DNA from: Certhia americana
Taxonomy: Eukaryota; Chordata; Aves; Passeriformes; Certhiidae
Reading direction: 5' to 3'
Assembly (NCBI GenBank): GCA_018697195.1
Contig: JAGMWU010000029.1
Span: forward strand, 1,098,908 to 1,162,907
DNA: 64,000 nucleotides
A program made the translations under genes and the position numbers. Positions 1 to 12,000 of the stretch are shown piece after piece. The notes beneath the pieces were generated by a model, which was given only the letters and a program-made list of their open reading frames with translations, was not told the DNA's origin and ran no database searches. Within the stretch, counting starts at the first letter, position 1. Every line of letters starts with the position of its first letter.

Positions 1-390
1 GGGCTGTTCCTGTCCCAGTTGCTGTCCCGGGGCTGTTCCTGCCCCAGGGCTGTTCCTGTCCCAGTTGCTGTCCCGGGGCTGTTCCTGTCCCAGTTGCTGT
101 CCCGGGGCTGTTCCTGCCCCAGTTGCTGCCCTGGAGCTGTTCCTGTCCCGGGGCTGTTCCTACCCCAGTTGCTGCCCCAGGGCTGTTCCTGTCCCAGTTG
201 CTGCCCCAGGGCTGTTCCTGTCCCAGTTGCTGCCCCAGTTGCTGCCCCGGGGCTGTTCCTGTCCCAGTTCCTGCCCCAGTTGCTGCCCCAGAGCTGTTCC
301 TGTCCCAGTTGCTGTCCCGGGTCTATTCCTTCTGCCCCAGTTGCTGCCCTGGAGCTGTTCCTGTCCCACCTGCTGCCCCAGGACTGTCCC
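1..390. repeat. GC-rich minisatellite, about 29-bp unit
   Basis: Tandem copies of GCTGTTCCTGTCCCAGTT plus GCTGTCCCGGG-like modules. Neighbouring copies are spaced 29, 17 or 41 bases apart, so the array looks built from a 17-base and a 12-base module joined in variable number. It runs off the left edge. All frames stay open across it because of composition, not coding. Confidence 0.93.
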
Positions 391-1385
391 TGCAGCTGCA
401 GCATGCAGCCAGATGGAAGCTGCTGCTCCCAGGGTCCCCAGGCTGGGAAATGCATTTCCATTAGCTGATGCACAACAGTAATAGCACATTTGATTTCACT
501 CTCACACAATGATCCTTCTCAGGCAAAAATGTGGTTTTCATTAACCCGACAATACCTTGATGGGGACAGATGGCCACCATTTCCTGGGGAAGTGTCCCTG
601 AGCCATCCCAAAATCTCAATCTCTACTTCAAATTTGAAGCAAAACCCTGAGCTCTGAGTGGTTGAAAGTGTCTCCAGCAAGGCATGGAAAAGGCTCATAA
701 AATCAGGAACAGGAATTCAGAACCTGAATTCCACTGGATTTTCATGCATAAACTACCTAAATAAATATTATTTTAGCCCATCTTTAATCCTATTTGTACT
801 GAACGTGTATTGAAATCGTGGCTCATGACTTCCAACAGTGAAGAGCTAGCAGCAGTAATGTACTATACTTATTTTTTTACTGCAAGATATGATGTTAAGC
901 AGGAAAACACACCAGAATAATTACCAGAATGTTTGAAATTAGTTCTTTCTGTCTCACTGGGGGAAACTTGGCCTGTCTTTGCAGAGCTGAACTCCACCAG
1001 ATCTTGAGGTTTGCTCAGGAACTTTTCATTTCTTGCTGCTAAATAACACTGAAAAAAAATGAAGCTTTTTCCACACCCAGCTTTTCCAACCTAACACATT
1101 CCTGGAGTTGCTACAGGAATATTAAACAGGGAAAGAAAGTGGAGTGGCTGGAAATGTTTGACCCTGTGGAAAAACTCTAATTATCATCATTTCCTGGAGA
1201 AGGTGGGAGGGAGCACAAAAATCCCCCTCACTGAGACACTTCAGGGGATAAAACCCCAGATATTCACCCAGCTAATCTCCATCCAGATCACCTTAGGGCT
1301 TCATCTCTGCAGTATTTTAGCAACTGAAAATTCCATCCTTAGTCATTTCTGCTCTTTAAACCCAGAATTTGGTGTGTGGTTACAG
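391..1385 (+). other. Inferred last intron of GNRH1
   Basis: No coding exon, RNA gene or clear dispersed repeat recognised. A TTTGCAG acceptor-like site at about 983 leads into a frame that stops within 20 codons and does not resemble GnRH-associated peptide. Confidence 0.4.
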
Positions 1386-1424
1386 GAGAGGCTGGTGGAG
1401 AGAGAAGGCAGAAGAAAGGTTTAA
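1386..1424 (+). CDS. GNRH1: Probable GNRH1 terminal coding exon (C-terminus of GnRH-associated peptide)
   Basis: After a GT-rich stretch and TTACAG acceptor, 13 codons read ERLVEREGRRKV then stop. This matches the length, phase 0 start and pattern (x-x-L-[IV]-E-x-E-x-x-x-K) of the last exon of gonadotropin-releasing hormone 1 precursors; the chicken precursor, as I recall it, ends in a similar E-x-E-A-R-R-K tail. GNRH1 encodes the hypothalamic decapeptide that controls pituitary gonadotropins, and this exon is the end of the cleaved associated peptide. Convergent orientation to DOCK5 agrees with human gene order. Two AATAAA signals follow within 105 bases. No exon with the decapeptide is in the window; it would lie to the left. 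Twelve residues are little evidence, so the call rests on sequence plus position. Confidence 0.62.
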   Translation, partial: ERLVEREGRRKV

Positions 1425-1478
1425 CCCCAAAGCCAAATGGAGCAACAGAGTCAGAGTGAGGTTTCAAAACTGTGTGAA

Positions 1479-1527
1479 AATAAATTCCTTCTCAAAGGAT
1501 CTTTGCTTGGCTCAACATGTGAATAAA
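1479..1527 (+). terminator. Poly(A) signals of the plus-strand gene
   Basis: Two AATAAA hexamers lie at 1479-1484 and 1522-1527, 55 and 98 bases after the putative GNRH1 stop. A GT-rich element (1547-1567) follows the second one and would suit a cleavage site near 1540. Confidence 0.55.
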
Positions 1528-1559
1528 TACTCTGAAATTGCATTAAAATTGTGTAAAAT

Positions 1560-1834
1560 TGTTGTGTAGATTATTTGATTTATGTAAAAGAGAACACATC
1601 CCAGTCCAGAGTGGGAGCAGCAGACCAGGGTCTGCTTTGAGTCCTGCAGGGACAATTTGGATGTGACAATTTTTGTTTCACGTGTCCAGACAAAACCATG
1701 GCCTCATCTCATTCCTATCTGGGTAAAACAGCAAGGAAACTTTGATAAAAGAATAAATTTACTTTTGGAATTAACTCCCCTGTCCATCAGTAGTCCATGG
1801 AAGAAAGACTTTTACTGCTCTTTTTTCCTGGTTC
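1560..1834. other. Short intergenic gap between convergent genes
   Basis: About 280 bases between the putative GNRH1 cleavage site and the candidate DOCK5 cleavage site. No feature seen except T-rich and A-rich tracts. Confidence 0.4.
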
Positions 1835-1850
1835 AGTCATAAAAACAACA

Positions 1851-1856
1851 TTTATT
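1851..1856 (-). terminator. Candidate distal DOCK5 poly(A) signal
   Basis: On the minus strand this reads AATAAA and is followed by a T/GT-rich element (TGTTGTTTTTATG), the usual cleavage arrangement, so cleavage would be near 1830. Other minus-strand AATAAA copies at 2023-2028, 2452-2457, 2752-2757 and 3107-3112 could give shorter 3' ends. Confidence 0.5.
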
Positions 1857-4800
1857 TTAAAAATGTATTTACAAATTTTACAACAGTCATTACATTTAAA
1901 AAACCCATGAAGATTTGTACACCTTGCATTACAAACTTAGTGAATCATGTGGCATTTACCCAGAGAGCTGCAGCCCCTTCCCAAAGCTCCTGCTCTCTCC
2001 AGAGCCACTTAAAGCTGTATTTTTTATTGATTCAGTTGTAAAGGACTGAAAAAAACCCCAAACATCGTGTTTGCAGTCTCCAAAAGGGGTTTGTTGTGAA
2101 ACCACCAATCCCGGATCCCAGAACACACAAAAACTCTTTCCACAACACCCAAATCCTCCTGAATTCACAACAAATATGTCCTAGGGGTTAGAGTGATTAA
2201 ACCTTTGTAATATTACAGTGAGAAAAATTAATCAAAAGTACATCGGGGTGAACTTCGGAGCTGATGAGGCACTTCCACCTCTGCCTAAAAATATAAACCA
2301 GCACCACATGGACCTGAAAAACAGGTTAAGGTGTGAACCTCCTCTGAGTAACCCCTGTAGTGCCCCAACTATCCTAAAGGTGCTTTAATGAATGTTCAGA
2401 GAGAAGAATCAGGTGAACCTCGTGCTTTTGAATAGCCATAAAATCACATTATTTATTTTTCCTGCCTGTTGTAGTCTTTGGGAAAGCACAGCCTGGTCCA
2501 CCAGGGGATTTGGTCTGCAACAGTAAAAATAAGGTCAGGTTTTTAATTACAAATAAAAATAATCAAAAGATGGTAGCAGAAGCAGGTCAGGAATGTTTTC
2601 AACATATAAAAATTGGTTAAATTACAGATTTAAAGTTACTATTTCCATTTACAATGATAAAAATAAATAAGGAGAAGAAAATCTGGGGTGTTGTCGCTGC
2701 AAGTTCAACTCAGTGTGAATCTGGAACAAACACTGGGCTAGGAGTGGGGAGTTTATTGGATGCATGTTTCCAAAAAACCTCTGCACATCCATCCTGGAAT
2801 TCTGTGCCACTGCAGATCACAGAGCTGCTCTCCCTGGAATCAGTGTCCTTTCCTAATCCAATAATCCACTGAAAGGCAAAGCTGCCTGTTCTCCTCTGCC
2901 TCTGATGTGGATTAGAGCCTGTCATATTTTAAAGGAATTTGTCACAGCATGACAAATTTTAATTAACAGCTCCAGAAAGCAAGTGTTGACCACATTTCTC
3001 CAAAGGAGAAAAACTGAGATCCTCAAAGACTTGAAATTTCACAGCAGCTTTGAACAGTTTGGCTCTGAAATGGGATTAGGTTTTGTCTCTTCTGCAGATG
3101 AGATGTTTTATTCAAAACCATGAATTGGGCAGAAATTGCTGTAATTTGTGGTGTGCAGAGATCATCATTATGGACTGTCCTATTCCCGTTTTTAACCCTC
3201 CTGTTTAAAACACATTAGAGGCATTTCCTAAAGCACCTAATTATCCTGAAGAGATTATAATTAAAAAAACCCAAGGTAGAGACACCTTAAATTGTCTCTG
3301 AAAATTAAATCTCACAAGTCAGGCAAGCAAAGAGCAACCACTTAAAAAATTAGGCTTCTAGTGGGATTTCTCCTAACAGTGGGCACTTAATTCCACTTAC
3401 TTCAAATCAGGGCTTATTTAAAAGCCCTGTTCTTCCTCACACACTTAAATGCCCAATTGCCTTTAAAAATCTGACACTCGGATGATTTTTTTCCCCTAAA
3501 ACTGATCCAAAGCCTTGATTCATTTGGGCACAGGACAGAAATTCCATCTTGTACCTCTGAGCCAGTGATGCCAGCTTTTATCAGCCAGGTAAGAGAAATG
3601 GACACCAATTTGGGGACATCGCCAAAAGGAGGAGGAGTGGGACAATTTTATAAACTCTAGAACAGAAATAATTCTGAAAAGGGGAAAAAATTGAACCAAA
3701 TTTAGAGCCCTTTCTGGAAAATCTGCTGGTGAAAATGCCCCAAATGCCCTGGGAATGGAAAACTTGTTCTGAACTCTTTAATGTCAGCTGTTCCTCTCCT
3801 CCCAGTTCAGAGGGTGCCCATGCCAGTGCCCAACTGGGCAGGCAGGGGGACTGAGAGGAGAAGCCTGAACTTGTGAGCAGCAAACCCAGGTAAGGTCTAA
3901 GGTGAGAGGAGCACTTTTAAGGCAGAGCAGAGCTGAAGGTGGCAACTGTTCTCACCCTGGCAGATGCACCGTGCAAGGAAGGGAAGGAAGGGAGGGATAA
4001 TTAACCACCAACATGCTATGGATTCCGTTTGAAATCCTGGTCTGTAGCTGCAAAAAATGCAGCCAGAGCTGAATCACCCCAAGTAAAAGAGCAAAAAGCT
4101 GGTTAAAGATCAGCTGAAAACTTCTTCCCAAGGTCAGACCTTCTCCTGTAAGCGTTTTTTGCATGGAGTGGTTCCCTTCTCCAGGAAAAACCTGGATGCA
4201 CAAGGTACCTCCACATGTTAAGGTTGTTAAAGCAAAACAAAAAGGCTGTAAAAGAGGACTCCAGAGTCACTTAGAACCAAAACATCTGAACCTGACAGCT
4301 CAGTCTGTTTGCCCACACCAGGAAACCATTCCTGGGATTCCTACTCAGCCTCCTCTGCTCCTGCTGATTCACTCAAGGAGTTAAAACCAACCTGCTCTGA
4401 AAAGCAACCAGGACTGAGGTCAGAGGCAGATGCAGAATGAGGAAAGGCACTGAATTAACAATAGGTGCTGTTAAGATCCACTTCAGACAACTCAGACCAT
4501 ATCCTGTTGTTTTGCCTGAAGCAAAATTCTCAGCCCAGACAAAAAAATTGATGTTGAAGCAAAGTTTCAGAGGATCCCAGAGCTGCTGTAAAAGCACAGC
4601 AGGAAGGCAGTGGTTACAACAGGAGGGAGAGTGGACAGAAAATGCAAAGACAAGAAAACCCAGTGGTTTTCAAGTCAAGCAGTGTCTATGTCCAAGAACA
4701 CAACAAAGAGCTGACACGTCCTACAATGCCCCAGAGAGGGGGGAAACCTGGTCAGGGTGTCCAGGAAGATTCCCAAGATTTCCCCTGAGATGCAGCAGCC

Positions 4801-5362
4801 TGGAGACAGCTGGGAGTGTGTGCAGCAATCAGGCTGGGGATGGATGGGATGTGACTGCACTGCCACCTCCAAAGCAGCTCCAAGCTGAAGGTGATGGGAA
4901 TTTGGGATGACTTTGGGATAAAGGCAATCTGCTTACCGAGCTGGGCAGGCAGTGCAGTGGCTCCTGCAGTCACACTGACGTCAAAAGAATTGGGAAGAAC
5001 AAAAGAAAGTGACAACTTCAGTCTGAACAAAACCCTCCTGGGGGTGGTTTTTGTTGGGTTTGGTTTTCTCTGAAAAAGCCTTTGCTGAGGAAACTTTTCA
5101 TGAGGTTTAACAAACTGGTTTTTCAGTAAGGTTAGAAACCCATTTCAGTCATGGGAGCACAATAATGGCCTGCAAACCCCCAGCCCAACAAAAATTGTAT
5201 TTCCTGCTGTGACCAACACCCTCAGCAGGGTTTTAGTGTCTCTTCCCAACTTCTACAAGATAATCAGAAGCAAAATGACAGAATTAACAAACAAAATACT
5301 TTCCAGGAAGAGAAAGTAAAATCATCAAAATTGATGATAAATAAACAGGCCACAAACTGTTT

Positions 5363-5490
5363 ATGGAGCTGGTACCAGTAAAGTCCTGGTATCAGTGCAA
5401 CTGGTACCAGTCCAGCCCTGGTATTAGTGCAGGTGATACCAGTAAAGTCCTGGTATCAATGCAGGTGGTACCAGCCCAGTCCTGGCAAAA
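5363..5490. repeat. Minisatellite, about 34-bp unit
   Basis: About three and a half diverged copies of GGTACCAGTAAAGTCCTGGTATCAGTGC-type units (GGTACCAG...CCTGGTATC). Each unit contains a short inverted pair GGTACC/GGTATC. Lies in the inferred 3' UTR of DOCK5. Confidence 0.85.
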
Positions 5491-5936
5491 GTTCAGCTTC
5501 TGTCATCTCAAACCTTCACAGGAGGGATTTTTCCCACCCCATTAAAAAGCACAAAATGAGATCTTGTACCAAACCAAGCACTAGCTGAGCAGATACCCTG
5601 ACCCAGGCAGGAAACGCTGCTGCCCTGCAGTGATACTGCCAGTAAGATCACCCCAGGATTCCCAGTTACACTGGGAAGGAGCTGCTGGGATTGCAGCAGT
5701 GAGAAACTCAGGACAGACAAGACCAGGAGAGAGAATTCCAGCAGGGAGACATCTGGATTAGTGTGTCAGTACTGCACAGGCAAACAGAGGGAAGGGAATC
5801 CAGTCCCAATAACAGTTCCTTTGTGGTATTTCCCAGGAAAACTCCAGGGGAAGTGCTGGAATGGCAGGAGAGATCACTAGGCTGGCTGGAAATAAAGCAG
5901 CCACTGCACGTTGGGCATTGCTGTGACCCCAAATCC

Positions 5937-6038
5937 TCACTGCAGCCCCTGCTCCGAGGACACCACGCTGGATTTCCTGGTTTTGGGGGGTGGAGGGGGA
6001 GGTTTGGCCTCACGTCTGCTGGGCAGTGGTGGAGCAAC
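5937..6038 (-). CDS. DOCK5: DOCK5 exon 52, C-terminus and stop
   Basis: Encodes the last 33 residues: [33 protein letters not shown], then TGA at 5937-5939. It carries a PPLPSRR motif and the second six-proline run, both candidate SH3 ligands. Acceptor CCTCAG, phase 0. The 3' UTR follows to the left. Confidence 0.96.
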   Translation of the reverse strand, partial: VAPPLPSRREAKPPPPPPKTRKSSVVSSEQGLQ

Positions 6039-9000
6039 CTGAGGAGATAGAAACACACAGAAAAATGAAGCACTGCTGGCAAGTGGGAGGTGTCTTGCTT
6101 CACCAAATGAGAAACCCAAAAGATCCTGATGGTTCTTTCAGGAGCAAGCCTTGGAGTTCAGCCTCAGCTCCACATGACAAGGCCAAACAAGGACAGATCC
6201 CCAGGAAATAACATAAGCTGAAATGTTTTATTTGCTAAAGTATGCCTAGGAGAGACTTTAATTGCTTCTGACCTGCAGCCCAACTTCAGCATTTATCCCT
6301 CCTTTTGGTGATCAGTAAAACGGCACAAACCCATTTCCTTCCAGGTTTGAAAATTCAGGATTTTTTCCCCTGCTGGCTGGCTGGGCTACATCAAAAGGAT
6401 ATAAAATGTGTTCAAATCAGAATGGCAAAACTTAACATCCTGAAATGGGAGCAAGGGCAGTTCTTATTAAACAAGCCACATCCTGCCTGCCTGCAGAGAG
6501 ACTTGGAGGATGTTTCTTGTTCTTGCAGAAAACTGCACTAAGAGGGGCTTTTTCCAATTGTCTCTGTTTTAAGGGACACCTTGTAAATAAATGAGATGGG
6601 AAAGGCCAGGAGAGTGAGCAGCTTGTGTGGTTCATCACTCCTCAGCCAAAACTCAACATTTCAGGACTCAACTCCACAGCCAAAACTCAGCATTTCAAGA
6701 CTGTTTTAACCAAAGGAAGACAGATCCAACTTTACAACAGTAAAGTAACAAAACCCTTCAGAAAATCCTTCCCAATCTCCCTTTACAGCCCAGTGAATCC
6801 TTTCCCTCTGGCTCCCAGCCAAGGGGGATGCTGCAGGCCAGGACATGGCAGTAATTAGTTTCCTTACAAGACTCAAGGGAAGGAGGCTTTTTTATTAATC
6901 CTCTTTTTCCAGTGACTCCCACAGTATCCCTGGAGCTGGGATCTCTCTGCTGGGCACAGCACCACAGCAGCCACACAGTCACTTCCAGCCAAATGAAGAT
7001 CAAAGAAGAAAAGCTTCCTCCTCATCCCATATTTCAAAGCTTTATTTCAGTGTCACAACCCAGAATTAAGTGCTGAGCTGTTTTTTTGTCTTCCTATGCT
7101 GCTAAAGTAGCTAAGTGTGATCACTCTTCAAATTCTATTTGGACAAATCCCAGTTTATCTCACTCAGGTACTCCCAAATCCTCTCTGTAAACTGGACTGG
7201 GGAAGACATCCTTCCCTTTCAATTGCAAAAGGTAATTCCTGACAGGTTTTGGGAAGGCACCATCCCTCTCAGTCACAAAAGGATCCTTTCTTTGCTTCCC
7301 ACTGGAAAGGAATTAGTCTGGCATCATCAGCACCTTCATTTCAGGGGCAGGTGAAATGATTCTGACACAATATTTGCATGTCAGGGATTCGAAACAGCCT
7401 GGAGACACCAAAGTGTAAGAGAAACATCAGTGATATGAAGTGATGAAAAAGGGACAATTTGATATTCTTACAAGCAAATCACTCCATGGAATTGAGACAA
7501 AGAGCAGGACTTAAATACAGGCTTTTAAAAGTCACTAATGGCTTGAAAAATCAGATTCTGCCCAGCTGAGGCTTAGAAGGAGGCATTGGAGACCTCTGAA
7601 AATTGTGATTTTCCCCACACACTTTTTCCACCCAAATTATTGCATTATTTTAGGCTGATCATGTTTTTGAAACGTTTGCTGCTGGTGTGTTTTCCATATC
7701 TCTTCCCACACCCTGACACCTTTTTCCTGACCAAGGACAACACAACTCCCACTTGGAAAAAAAAATAATAAAAGCACTGCACTCCACTGCCTTCTCCTGA
7801 AGCAAAAACCCCCTTTTTTTTTCTTCTTTTGTGGCTTCAGGGAGTGAAGCAGTGAAATGATGAGACAGGTTTCAAGCAGCACCACCCGAAGAGCAGCTTG
7901 GAAAATTCCACTGGTGCCTCCTGCTCCAAAGCTGCTCTCCAAAAACCTGTCAGCTCCCATTTCCCAAAAACCCAAAAACTCCCATTTCCTCACCTCCACA
8001 GAGTTCCTGGGTGTGCTGCTCTCGTAGGGCTTGCTTTTGGGTGGAGGGGGAGGTGGCGTGGCCAATCCATCAGCCTGCAAGGAGGGGGAGCCTGGAAACG
8101 ACGACGAGAGAAGAAATAACAAAAAATAAGGAAAAAATAAGAACAAATCAGAAAACATAAAAGAAAAAGAATAAATAAGAAAGGTGGATAAGGAATGGGA
8201 AGTGGGGTTGCACACAGATTTTAAGGGAGATTCATTAATATCCTGTGCTTTCCATATGAAAGCAGGTCCCTGCTCCAGCAGCTGAACCTGCCCAGATGTG
8301 TTGGGTCCCAGCTGAGTCCCCCTCCAGTTCCCAATTCCCTGAGGAGTTTCCCCTTCCCCAAATGGCTCTGAGCTGCCCCAGAGAGCAGCAAACAGCATCC
8401 ATCAGCACACCTGGAATGCTCCAGGGGGCTTCCCCGCAGAACTCACTTTGATTTTGACTCCAGCTGATAGAGGAGATAAAACCCGAAGTTGATAAGGATT
8501 TCAGCAATGAAACCCCTTGCTAATGAGAAGAGAGAGTTTTCATACTCCTTTCACAGATCTTTCTTCACAGAGTTCCTGAATTTGTTTCCGATTGTCTCCC
8601 CACCTCATCCCTGCCCTGGTAAGTATTTTTTTGTTTTTATCCTCCCACAACAATTTTATGCTGGTTTAGATCATTATCTGCACTGAATTCTGGCTTGATA
8701 CCCCAAATAAAGACAGCTAGGTCTTACCCAGGAACTTCTGTTCCTTTCAAAGAAGAGCAGCAGACTGAAAAAGGCAGCAGCCAGGGAGTTCTAAGGGTGG
8801 AACTGCCCCGGGATTTTTATTTTTACCTTATGCCACATTTAAAAGTTGCTGCAGAATTAACTACAGAACTACCTGAATATACAAAAAAAGGCCTTTCCCT
8901 CCCCTCCTCACCCCTCCTTTTCCAGGATCAGATTATTCTGCTGTTTTACATTCAGCATGTTTTTGAAGCATTTGAAATCATTAATTTTCTTAATTCTTGA

Positions 9001-12000
9001 AGATAAATTCCATCTCCTTCAGGTGGAACATTTATAGCTGAGTGTCCGAACTGCACAGCAAGCTCTCCTAGAACTCTCTGCCACGTGATGGGGCATTATT
9101 ACTCATTAATTAACAGAACCCTCAGGGCCTGGACTGATAATTTAGGCACAGAGCTGATCACAAACACCACGGGATTGCTGCGGTTCCCTCCTGGGGTTCC
9201 ACTGGAGGAACTCTTCCAGTCCTGACTTGATGATTTACAGACATCTACACTGACTGCAGGTGCTATTCACCTCAGGGCTTAATAAACCTTCCCAAAACTC
9301 AGAGAATCATGGGATGGGTGGGGTTGGAAGGACCTTAAATCCCATCCAGTGCCACCTCCTGCCATGGGCAGGGACACCTCCCACTATCCCAGGCTGCTCC
9401 AACCTGGCCTTGGGCACAGCTTCTCTAAGAAATCCATCCCAGCCCCTCCCCACCCTCACAAGGAGGAATTTCTCCCCAAAATCCCATATAACCCTGCCCT
9501 CTGGCAGTTCAAAACTGTTCCCCTGTGTCACATCACTTCACACCCCTGTGAAAAATCCCTCCCCATCCTTCTTGTCCAGGTCAATACAGGAGAAAACAAG
9601 AAAGGAACTGAAAAACCCAGAAAGAATTCCCCGGAATTCCTCTGATGCACTGATTTTACAAGTGATATGCAAGACACAGATCTGATCTTTGATGCCACAG
9701 ACAAATTCTGTTATCTGACAAAAATGATAATCTCTGTTTTCCTGGGAAACAGAGGCAGTGGGCACCTGGAATGCACTGGTGATAACTGGGGCTCCAGAGA
9801 CAGCAGCTCTGGGGTTCAATTCCCACTGCATGTTCTCCAAACCCCTGTCTGCAAAATGGAATAACAACACTGACCTCCAGTAACATTTTAAAATGCATTT
9901 CTATGGGATAAATCTTGATTTTCAAGATTTCCAACAGCCCCGAGCAACTGTGATCTTAGCTGGAGCAGCTCCTCCCTCCCTCCCTCCCTCCACAGTATGG
10001 TTCCCTCAGCAAACACAGTCATTCCCACAATATTCCAGCACCAGGACTTACTCTGGGTCCGTGGGGTTTTGGGGGTGATGGGGGGAGGGCTGCGGGCAGA
10101 TTGCTGCAGTGAGGGGCTCTGGAGCAGGGTCAGCCTGTTGTCTCCTAACTGCAGACTCTTGGGCCTCTGTGCCTTCTCTGCCGTGCTCTGGTGGGAACAG
10201 AAACACAAACCTTTCAGGGGAGCACACTCGGATACAACAGAGCTGTCACAGTGACACAAACACCCTACACAAGAGAGGTGAGCACACCCAGGTACATCAG
10301 AGCTGTCACAGTGACACAAACACTGGGAATGAGAGAGATGAGCACACCCAGATACATCAGAGCTGTCACAGTGACACAAACACCCTACAACAAGAGAGGT
10401 GAGCACACCAGGTACATCAGAGCTGTCACAGTGACACAAACACTGGGAATGAGAGAGATGAGCACACCCAGGGACATCAGAGCTGTCACAGTGACACAAA
10501 CAGCAGACACGAGAGAGAGGAACAGGAATGAAAGCCCTGCCCTGGCTTGGCCGTGTCCAAGCCACCCTCCGTGCTCACAGGATACAACCCAGCTTCCCCT
10601 GGCACTTCCTGAGCAGCAGTAAACTGCTTTTAATGGCCTTAGTGTATTAATTAAAAAGGGAAGATGCCATGTGTAAAAATTGCTGCAGTTCTGTGAATAA
10701 GCTTTGGAGGGGAGTGAGGATGAAATCTTTCCAAGAAATAAAGAAAAATTAAAATCTGGGTGCAGGTCAGGGCTGCTGGTATCCTCCAGCTCCTTCGGGC
10801 TGTGAAATGAGATTATTTTAGGCTTTACAAAGCAAACCCTTTGCATTTGGGAATTTGCATCCAGCTTCTTCTAGTGGCACATCCTTTGTGCTCTTTACTC
10901 AAACCATGAGGCCACCTCAGTGTGGCCTCAAAAGTCCAGTGCATGAATACTGGGGTCCTTTTAAATATTAGTTCATTGCCTCCCAGAGCAGGCTGTCACT
11001 TAAACACATAATTAAACTCTTTTTCAGAGGTCAATTATCAATCCCAAAACAGTTTGGGATTTCTGTCTGCACAGAAGGGACCACACACTGGTGAATATAA
11101 AACACATAAAGCCCAGGTAGTCTTTGCTTCCCTCTGGCATTCCAGCTCCCAAACAGCTTAGTCCAGAGCTCCAGAAAATCCCTCTGCCCAGCTCCTGTGA
11201 TTACTGTGGAGCCATGGAGCAGAGCAGCCATAAAAACAGCTTTTCCTGGGCTTTGCAGTGTCTTGACACAGGACTGGAACCCTAGACTGCTCCCTCCCTT
11301 CAGAGATACTGGGGGTTTCATCCAATAGCAATTACAGAGGCAGAGGGCCAGGCCTCCTGCAGCACCAGCATCCAAATCCCCAATTTTCCTGGGATGCATA
11401 TCCTGTCAATACCAATGACAGCACCCTGGAACCACAGATCCCCTTCTTAGAAACATTCTGCAGCCTCCAAGTGCTGGCAGCATCCCTCAGACCTGATGAG
11501 AATTCCTGAAAATGGATCAGCATTACCTGTCCCTGCCAAATTCAGCTGGGAACTTGGGAGAGGAAAGGCAAATACAGGAATTTGTGTTTTCTCATTATTG
11601 TGGAAAATGAGCCTGTGTTAAATCAGATTAGCAGCCAAATTAAGTGAGATTAGGAGCACTGAAATACCCAGGTGCCCAATTCTCTCAGCCTGAGGGTGTA
11701 GCACAGTTTTTATGTCCATCAGGACAATATCCCAGGGTGTAACACAGTTTTTATGTCCATCAGGATAATATTTCAAGGTGTTAACACAGTTTTTACATCC
11801 ATTAAGACAATATCCCGGGGTGAAACAGTTTTTACATCCATTAGGACAATATCCCAAGGTCATACAGCTCTACCTGTGGGCTGAAACTCATCCCTGTCCT
11901 TTGGGTGACCACTCTGAACCCCACTGTGAGCATTAAAGCCCAACAGCCTCCAGTTTGTCCCTCATCCCTCTCCTCTGGGGGTGAAGATTCTGGTTTATTG

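Larger units (their letters stand above)
1835..5936 (-). other. DOCK5: Inferred DOCK5 3' UTR
   Basis: About 4.1 kb between the DOCK5 stop codon and the candidate distal poly(A) signal. It has no recognisable exon, is AT-rich with T-rich and A-rich tracts typical of long 3' UTRs, and contains a small minisatellite at 5363-5490. The extent is inferred from signals only; usage of nearer signals would shorten it. Confidence 0.45.
8092..10051 (-). other. DOCK5: DOCK5 intron 50
   Basis: 1960 bases with a CR1 fragment (9300-9545), a copy of a duplicated SINE-like segment (about 9710-9925) and a CCCT simple repeat (9971-9991). The remainder shows nothing recognisable. Confidence 0.85.

Noticed and set aside
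1..489. Several overlapping open frames of 109-149 codons on both strands
   Set aside because: They are created by the GC-rich minisatellite, which has few stops in any frame; sequence is Pro/Ala/Cys/Ser repeats.
981..1050. Possible GNRH1 exon after the TTTGCAG at about 983
   Set aside because: All three frames stop quickly or give peptides unlike the GnRH-associated peptide.
7637..8398. 253-codon minus-strand open frame
   Set aside because: It contains exon 51 flanked by intron sequence; good splice sites and protein similarity limit coding to 7994-8091.
10109..10622. Plus-strand open frames with repeated [10 protein letters not shown] peptide
   Set aside because: They are the antisense reading of the 60-bp minisatellite; no start context, splice sites or family match.
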